From positions 7,673,132 through 7,737,131 of the forward strand of contig JAJEKV010000011.1 in assembly GCA_021234155.1 (NCBI GenBank): a stretch of 64,000 bases of DNA. Reading direction: 5' to 3'. A program made the position numbers and the translations under genes. The DNA comes from Isoetes taiwanensis (taxonomy: Eukaryota > Streptophyta > Lycopodiopsida > Isoetales > Isoetaceae). The notes under the pieces are model-generated. The model did not search any database. It worked only from the letters and a program-made list of their open reading frames with translations, and was not told the DNA's origin. Positions 57,185 to 64,000 of the stretch are shown here, piece after piece. Each line of letters opens with the position of its first letter. Position 1 is the first letter of the stretch.

Positions 57185-57769
57185 ATGGAGAGAGTCGTGA
57201 ACAGAAAGCGCCAACGCTCTCCAAGCCGATCCTCCTCTTCTTCGAGTTCCTCTTCTAGTTCCTCTTCCAGTTCCTATCGAACTCCACCCACCACATCTTC
57301 ATCTTCCTCCGAGATACCCTATTATTCTGACCATGATACGGCCTACCTCCGGTGTGGCGAGGTTCTTCCCGACAGCAGTGGGGATTCTCTGCAGTTTAGT
57401 GACCCGCCTGTGAGCTTAGAAAATGTTTTTCAGGAAAATCATGAGGAGAATGTTGAAGACTCATCGGACGAAGTGGAGCAAGAAGAAAGCCAATTTTCAT
57501 CTCCCACTGTCCAGCCAGCAAACCCTGAAGTTCAAGTTATGTCTCACAAGGTTATTCATTGCAGCTTCAGTAAGGAGACCATTGTAGTTTTCATTGGAAT
57601 GGGCGTTAGCGTGGATCAGGAGGTTTTGGAATGGGCAGCAAATTCTGCAAACAACCGGACAGGGCATATGGAGTGTGTTTATGTCAAGCTACAGGAAAAG
57701 TGGTGCCTCCATGAAATTCGTAGTCCAACCTTTCCATGTGATCTGTGTCCCCTTTCTATGCGAATCTGA
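57185..57769 (+). CDS. Ser-rich protein with possible USP-like end (194 aa)
   Basis: ATG 57185 starts MERVVNRKRQRSPSRSSSSS; the Ser run is encoded by TCC/TCT repeats. An acidic middle (NVEDSSDEVEQEE) follows, then a hydrophobic-strand region HCSFSKETIVVFIGMGVSVD and QEVLEWAANSANN. This last part resembles the first strand and helix of universal-stress-protein domains found in plant U-box kinases, suggesting a captured fragment. The frame ends at 57769. A role as the Harbinger accessory ORF is an alternative. Confidence 0.4.
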   Translation: MERVVNRKRQRSPSRSSSSSSSSSSSSSSSYRTPPTTSSSSSEIPYYSDHDTAYLRCGEVLPDSSGDSLQFSDPPVSLENVFQENHEENVEDSSDEVEQEESQFSSPTVQPANPEVQVMSHKVIHCSFSKETIVVFIGMGVSVDQEVLEWAANSANNRTGHMECVYVKLQEKWCLHEIRSPTFPCDLCPLSMRI

Positions 57770-58294
57770 CTCTCCTTCCTTTCTTTTTTTGTTATGCATT
57801 TTCTTTTTATGAAATGCCTTTGTTTCTGTTAAATGGCATGGCTGCCATTTTTTTCTCATATGATTGCTTCTGGAAGCTGACAGATGAAAAAAAATGCCTC
57901 TATGTATTCATGCAGATTTCCTGGTATCATTGGAAGGTGTGCAGACTTTTTTTTAGTATAGTGAAGTCATTTGACTCACTGAGAATGTTTCTGGCAGCTC
58001 AAATGCTGAATTATTTTGAACAGGGCTTTATATGCCTATGTAATCTTTTTTTTTATGAATATAAACTTCTCTTATCAAACTTGTTTGTGGACAGATGATC
58101 TTTCCTATTATTCTAAGTTCTCTAATTGTGAAGTCACAGGACTCAGTATTTCCAAGTGAAATGTTTTGAAACTTAGCACTAAACTGAATCAATTATTCAT
58201 CTTAATGTAAGAAATGCCTGACAAATAAGTGAAGATAGCGAGATAGATAAGAATTGACTTTTGCTTTTAATATTTATTGTCTACAAAAAAACAA

Positions 58295-59480
58295 TCATAG
58301 GATCACATGTCCATCCAGATTTTCAAATAACACGTGCCTCATTTGATCACCTTGTTTTTTTAATGACCTGTTCATGGCTTCTGTTTCATAGTAGTAAATT
58401 GGTGGAGGATCATCTTCAATTGGCAGCATGTCCCAGCCCTTGTCTTCCATTATACAGAAGTTCCAAAGAACACAACATGCGTGTATGATTTTGGAAGCTT
58501 TGGCAACATGCACGGGCAAGTGTTTCAGAATTCTGAATTTTTCCTTCACAATGCCAAATCCATTCTCCACACACACTCTGCCCCTACAAATCCTTTTGTT
58601 GAACTTACCATAAGCGCCCTGATTTTGAGGAAAGACTTTAAGGAGAAAGGGCCTGCTAGAATAGGCTGAATCACCTAATAGTAATGGTGGAATATTTACC
58701 TGAACATCTTGATCAGTAGGCTGCCCCTTCTTCAGTTTTCTGCCACTAAGAGTCACCACTGGTTCTTGTAAAATTTGTTTGGAGGCAATTTTGTTATAGA
58801 TGGAGCTCTTCTTGAACTGGTTGGAATCATGGATGAACCCGTTCTTGTTACACAAACATTTATAAAAAGTGCGCTATGTGTCACAATTCCTTGCATGAGA
58901 CATGAATGCCTCTTATATGTCTTTGTAATAGTCTTCCCCATTGTCCTTTTTTTGGGTTTCCTCCATAAAAAATATGGGATCCCAATCAAGCTGCACCATA
59001 TATATTGGGCAACCCGGTTGCATCATTGAATTCCTTAATGCAATCAATTAATCTTGCACCTGTAGGCATTGCAACAAAACGTTTGTACAAACATTGTCTT
59101 GAAGCCAATACAAGCGTGATTTTCTTGGTATATTTCTGTACTGTTGCCTTCCCAACATAAAATCTCTGACCGACATGTAGGGGCATATCCCCGTGTGCAA
59201 GAAAATACAGAACCATAGCAACTGCTTTCCTCGGATCAACGGGGGCCTTACTTTTTATTACCCGCCCGACAAGATAGGGCACAATTAAACCTACTAATCT
59301 CTCAAATGTGGCTCTCTTCATCCTGTAAAATTGGTGCCACATATCATCTTCGAAGGAAGCTATACAATTCCATGCGTGGTTATCAATATTATCCCATTGT
59401 GTTCTCTGCCTTGGAGCAATCCAAAATCTTCTAGGTGGTCTTCTAACCCCTTTGGAACCCGCGAACCATTAACGCTGCAG
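58295..59480 (-). pseudogene. PIF/Harbinger (DDE_Tnp_4) transposase, broken
   Basis: N-terminal part (59480-58986) has RRPPRRFWIAPRQRTQWDNI, YRMKRATFERLVGLIVPYLV, AVAMVLYFLAHGDMPLHVGQ and 'ATVQKYTKKI', then FNDATGLPNIYGA where the first catalytic Asp (GAxDG) should follow. There the frame breaks (stop at 58986). The C-terminal part (58855-58295) has NGFIHDSNQFKKSSIYNKIA, LLGDSAYSSRPFLLKVFPQN (second Asp) and CRGRVCVENGFGIVKEKFRI (Glu), all typical of HARBI1-type transposases. The first Asp region (58860-58986) is scrambled across frames. Not functional as read. Confidence 0.88.
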
Positions 59481-59972
59481 ATGCGCAAAAAACATACCAT
59501 TGTTGTCTTCTAAAACATCATCATCGAACGATTCATTGGATCTTCGAGCTCGTTGAGTTCCAATAGTCGCAAACGGTATCTCAGTAATGCAAATCGAAAG
59601 TGTGGCTTAGAAAAAGCATGGCAATCATACCAAGAATGACCGGATCCATGGTTCAAATGGTCGGAATCGAAAGAATGGGAGGGAAAACTAGAAATGAATT
59701 ATCCCACATAGCCCGCCAACCAAGAAAAAAAGGCTTGAATATCCCACAATTTGCCCGAATTGAACGCTACGATCGAATTATCCCACATTTTCTCTCGTCG
59801 GGCCTAATTGATGCACGATCAAAAATCCGCAAACAAAGAAAAAAATCTCGCCAATAACAGAGGTCGTTAAGCCTCGAGATTAATCATCTCTCCTCTCCTC
59901 CTAAAAAAATACGCACATTTCGGGAGGAACCGATGTGACGAGAGAGACATTTTTTTTTACGAGCATGTGGAC

Positions 59973-60078
<106 letters not shown>

Positions 60079-60415
60079 CTTTTTATGCCTCAAACCATTT
60101 TTGAGCATATGCACATGATCTCAGTCCCATTCAGACTTGCAGGAGTTGAAAACACACAACAAAAACCTTATAGAAATCAGGATTCAAAAAATTATTTGCT
60201 GGTTTTTCTTGCAGTTCATTGAGAGAAAAATATATCCAATTTCGCTCCATCACCTTAGTTCCAAATCAAGCCAAATTTCTTTCCACATGTTCCTACAAGT
60301 TCCCTGATAGTCATTTCAAATATCAGCCAGAAATGTTAAAAAACACTCAAGATATCAACATTTGAGTGTACATATCTTTTTCTGCCATAGGGATGTGCAA
60401 TGGACAAATTTTCTG

Positions 60416-60740
60416 TCCACTTGGCTCAAACATGCCACCTAGGCTCAAACATGCTAAGGTGGCTCAAACATGCCACCTAGGCTCCAACATGCCACCTAGG
60501 CTCAAACATGCCAAGGTGGGCTCAAACATGCCACCTAGGCTCCAACATGCCAAGGTGGCTCAAACATGCCACGTGGACTCCATAATGCCACGTGGGCTCC
60601 AACATGCCAAGGTGGCTCAAACATGCCACCTAGGCTCAAACATGCCAAGGTGGCTCCAACATGCCACGCAGGCTCCAACATGCCAAGGTGGCTCAGGCAT
60701 GCCACCTAGGCTCAAGCATGCCATCTAGGCACCCCAAGTG
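60416..60740 (+). repeat. 19-bp CATGCCA satellite, copy 3 (0.3 kb)
   Basis: About 17 units; shortest of the three arrays. Confidence 0.97.
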
Positions 60741-60832
60741 GTGACATGGCATGCCAAGTAAACAGCACAAGCTGCACCAAGCAGGTCCGAAAATGAAAAT
60801 AGAAGAAAAAAGAACATAACAGAAAAAGAGAG

Positions 60833-61036
60833 CATCACCCATAGGGTGGAAAAAGCATCACCCAGCAGGTGGAGAACTATTATGTAAAAATATGCATCAC
60901 CCTCGAGGTGGAAATAAACAGCATAAAGCATCACCCAGCAGGTGGAGAACCATTAGGTAAAAATATGCATCACCCTCGAGGTGGAAATAAACAGCATCAC
61001 CTGCAGGTGGAGAACAACACAGCAGGAGGGCGATGG
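60833..61036. repeat. CACC/GGTG palindrome array, copy 4
   Basis: Same six stems as copies 2 and 3. Confidence 0.9.
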
Positions 61037-61949
61037 AACATAAACATAAGAATAGCAACGCTCACAGGTGGAGAACAACAAAAGGCATGAACAACAAAAA
61101 ATACAAATGAAAAAGACTCATGCGCCACCGTCAGCAGGGCGGGAAGGGAGGGAAGCCACGAGAGGAGAAGAAGAGCTGCTGTGAGAAGACGCCGATAACC
61201 GAGCCAAAATGGAAATGGCCTAATATAGGCGCTCGTCCCTTCCCAGAATGGCGATCCGATGGCTCGGATCGATGGGATTCTAGAGTATGTATTAAGAATA
61301 TTCCTTACAAAAAAACACGAAAACATAGTTCGAAAAAACTTAAAAAAAGTCGCACCCACAAAATAATATGAAGCCAATAATGATTGTAATGGATGTATTG
61401 AGAAGGAAAAGAAATCGTTGAAATAAATTGATATAGAGAAAAAGGATCATCAACTAATGCGATTGACATATTTCAATCTATTTCAATCGGATCAAACTAT
61501 CGATGTCAATGTCTGCCAGGCAAGAAATGACAGGCAGGGCACGAATGGAAAACAAAAGCAAGAGGTTCGAGTGCACGGGAACACATTATTACTTCTAGAG
61601 CCATAATCCATCAGTCTAGATGTCAAGAGTCTCATAAATGATAAGGCCCAACAATGTGGCAAGATTAGACACAAATTTTGCTAGCAAAAATTGATAAATC
61701 CGACCTCAAAATCATCTATGTAAAAATAAGCAGCATGTTCAATGCAAAAATGCAAGGCTTGAGCTTCAAGGAGGTCTGCTATGAATTCATGGTTGCCCTT
61801 GTAGGGCTTCTTGTTAATCACAGTGATTAATCCTCCTAGTATAAGAAGTAGGCTAGAGGCATTTCAACAAATACAAAAAAATAGAGGGTCACTTTTAAAA
61901 TTATAAAGAAGTAAAAGGCATTTTTAGAATTTTCATTTTCTTATTAACC

Positions 61950-62910
61950 TGCATCCCCATCTAACGGCCGAGATGAGCTGAGATTAACGGCCTAGATTGT
62001 GATCCAGGCTTTTTCATCCTACTGATTGGCCTTAATGGGCCAGTTTATATTTCTTTGTTTCCCGCATTGCCCTATGCCCAGCTATGGCGATGACTGCTTC
62101 ATCTTGCTCCTCCAACTATGGCGAAGGCAAAGCGCATGCAAATCTAGCAGCGTCCCTTTGGTTCCCCAAACCCAAGCTCTTCCCCCTTTCTTTTTCTTAC
62201 TGTTAAAATCTATCAATCTACTGGCCGCTTTGCTGCATGGCATTGCCGTCATTTCCCTCCTTCTTGATTGGGCTCGATGATTTCTTGGTGATGGGTGCAT
62301 GCTTGAGCACAAGTCGGCGTGTTTGGCGGATTGGAACACCGTGGTGCTTCCCTGTGCGTCTATCCCCGGTATTGGATTCTAGTTTGCATGCCCGTCATAG
62401 GTCAATCTATGTAGATAGAGTCGAAGTTACACACTTTGGACATGTAGGAAATGTTTATCCGGTTTGTTATAGACTAACTCATATAGGCAGTGAGTAACTA
62501 CTCAACTCGGCCCCGCCCAAAGAATCAAAATATTTTTATGCTTGATTTTGTTTCCTCTCTGAACGGTTTGACAATACAAATCCGGTAAACTATAATGCTC
62601 GGAGAAGTAGATTGCTCTATTTGGCTATGTAGATTTGTTTGGGCTACTATTATTTTGTTCAGTCGTTTCCAGCAAGCTAAGTCTAGCAATTTTAGACGAT
62701 GGAAGTGAAGGCAAGTAATCTTGTTGGGTTTTGCATTTGCATGTTTGCCATTCTTCTATGCTTTATGTTTCCTTACTTCTGTTAACTTTTTTTTGCAAAA
62801 CTAGCCCTTTTTGCTTCAATCGATCTGACCTGAAGAAATGGATGGGCAAGAAATTAAAATATGATGCTCCTAAATTCGAGAAGCTAAAGCAGCCTGAGAA
62901 AACATCAGAG
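61950..62910 (+). pseudogene. Gene fragment, copy 4
   Basis: ATG 62084 with the 40-codon MAMTASS frame; KKWMGKKLKYDAPKFEKLK segment at ~62833-62890. Confidence 0.42.
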
Positions 62911-63516
62911 GTACATGTGGCATTTATTTTCTTGCTCCAATTTGAGATTTCAATCATGTTGCAGCAGTACTATTGCATGGCAGCACAAATCGTGTAAAAT
63001 CAGATGCTCACAAGCAATTTCGTGGAGTTTGTCATATAATAGGCAACCCATCAAGATTTGAAAACTTACTAAGGCACTGCAATTAAAGTCTCTATAGAAT
63101 TTTAGTGTTTTGAAGAATGCATCCATTGACATTGTTATCTTGACTCAGTGTTCTGAATTTTCTCACAAAACAAATCCACTTGGAATCCAAAAGATATTAA
63201 CAAGCCCCATCTTCTCCATTATCTTATAATCATTGATAGAATCTTAAAACTTGGATTACGAATTAATAATTGTGGACTTGTTTGGATTTGATTCCAAAAG
63301 GCTCTTTTATTTTAAATTAAACAATTCATGATATATTGACTTTTGGTACATAGTAACTTTTTTAATGTGCCACGTGTCGATATTTCATTGGTAATTCTTT
63401 TTTTTGAAGGACGACAATCTATTATCAAGGAACATCAAGATACATACAAGGGACCTGTGACATGGGACTCAAAACCTAGAGGATGAGATAGTCCACTAAG
63501 CAAAACCACCCATACA

Positions 63517-63753
63517 CCCGGGGGATTCAGTATTCTTTGCAGTACGGGACATGTGCATGCAAGAAAGGGGGGTTTTTTTTACCATTCAGTATTTGTATAC
63601 TTACCATTAGGGGGTTTTTTTGCCATTATCTGGGGCAAAATATATACTTTAGGGGTTAAATTAGCTTCCACAGATCAGTATACTAGGGATGTTTTTGGGC
63701 ACACTTCGAACGCAGATGTCCATACCCTTTTATTACTAAGTGCATCCCCCGGG
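63517..63753. mobile_element. 237-bp MITE with 8-bp target duplication (hAT-like)
   Basis: Perfect 10-bp terminal inverted repeats CCCGGGGGAT (63517-63526) and ATCCCCCGGG (63744-63753), flanked by CCCATACA at 63509-63516 and 63754-63761. The other three macro-repeat copies have the empty site (CCCATACA followed by CAG, or by CGA in copy 2) at ~41783, ~48911 and ~54198. An 8-bp duplication is typical of hAT elements. No ORF of note. Confidence 0.93.
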
Positions 63754-64000
63754 CCCATACACAGTACATAATCGTACTCCTTGTGCCACCTTGAGGCGTT
63801 TAATGGCCTCGTCACAATCAACATGTTCCGCAACATCGAGATGATCATCAACAGACATCAAGTTATCATGCCACTGAATAGTACAAGGCAGGATAGCCTT
63901 GTGAGATGACATGACAGACTTCTTCCTTGCTGCCTTCTTCCAGTTGACCTGTTGCCATGACTCTTTAGCAGACTGAAGATTAGGACCATCAGCCATAACA
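63736..64000 (-). pseudogene. Conserved ORF of the macro-repeat, copy 4 (interrupted, partial)
   Basis: Reads MADGPNLQSAKESWQQVNWK onward as in the other copies; the MITE replaces its last codons and the N-terminus lies beyond the window. Confidence 0.5.

Larger units (their letters stand above)
55645..59970 (-). mobile_element. PIF/Harbinger-type DNA transposon inserted in the (GA)n tract
   Basis: 4.3 kb present only in macro-repeat copy 3. CCACATGCT at 55645-55653 and its reverse complement at 59962-59970 sit at the junctions with (GA)n and may be the terminal inverted repeats. A hairpin GGTGAGAGT...ACTCTCACC lies at 55724-55752. Contents: possible Myb-like remnant (56100-57050), Ser-rich ORF (57185-57769, plus) and Harbinger transposase (minus). 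The target duplication cannot be read inside GA repeats. Confidence 0.7.
60760..64000 (+). repeat. Macro-repeat copy 4 (runs off the window)
   Basis: Modules through the minus-strand ORF are present; the window ends inside that ORF. Confidence 0.95.

Overview
The window is nuclear DNA from a land plant with a repeat-rich genome. Evidence for this is GT-AG introns of about 70-125 bp, a plant-type five-exon RPL14 gene, telo-box promoter motifs, LTR retrotransposons primed by initiator-tRNA-Met, PIF/Harbinger and MULE-like transposases, and long satellite arrays. The rarity of single-copy genes and the transposase and unknown protein types make a fern or other spore-bearing plant plausible, but that is inference. 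I find no bacterial operon, rRNA, CRISPR array or true tRNA gene.

Layout. 1-8.3 kb: a string of small plus-strand genes (a divergent H3-like histone C-terminus, an acidic protein broken by a stop, and four short coiled-coil proteins, one of them broken). They alternate with ten copies of a very regular ~62-bp inverted repeat (arms TCACACGACGCGAA / TTCGCGTCGTGTGA); an eleventh, diverged copy lies at 11 kb. A Copia element reduced to LTRs plus a Gag-RT-RNase H remnant sits inside this string, with intact 5-bp target duplications. 8.3-10.8 kb: minus-strand remains of a large unidentified protein. 11-17.8 kb: no gene recognised. 17.85-21.7 kb: a decayed Ty3/Gypsy chromodomain-type element. 24.66-25.44 kb: RPL14 (eL14), the only clearly intact housekeeping gene. 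26.8-28.5 kb: a Gypsy integrase scrap and tandem duplications.

30.5-38.3 kb: two head-to-head decayed genes. One is a DNA N6/N4-methyltransferase-like protein on the minus strand. The other is a DDE/SWIM-finger, MULE-type transposase on the plus strand. They share a 1.84-kb intergenic region carrying seven copies of a GGCAACGGTGCCGTCCCC motif. This looks like one two-gene DNA transposon that encodes its own methyltransferase-like factor, and it is the best candidate for an undescribed system.

39.05-64 kb: four tandem copies of a macro-repeat (base unit about 5.3 kb). Each holds an array of small CACC/GGTG palindromes, a gene fragment (start MAMTASSCSSNYGEGKA), a minus-strand ~216-aa ORF, a GTGTGGTTTTT minisatellite, a (GA)n tract and a 19-bp CATGCCA satellite. 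Copy 3 is split by a PIF/Harbinger element and copy 4 by a 237-bp MITE with an 8-bp target duplication. Differences among copies cluster at CAG/CTG sites, which may be long-read base-calling error at methylated CHG sites. Frames inside this region should therefore be read cautiously.
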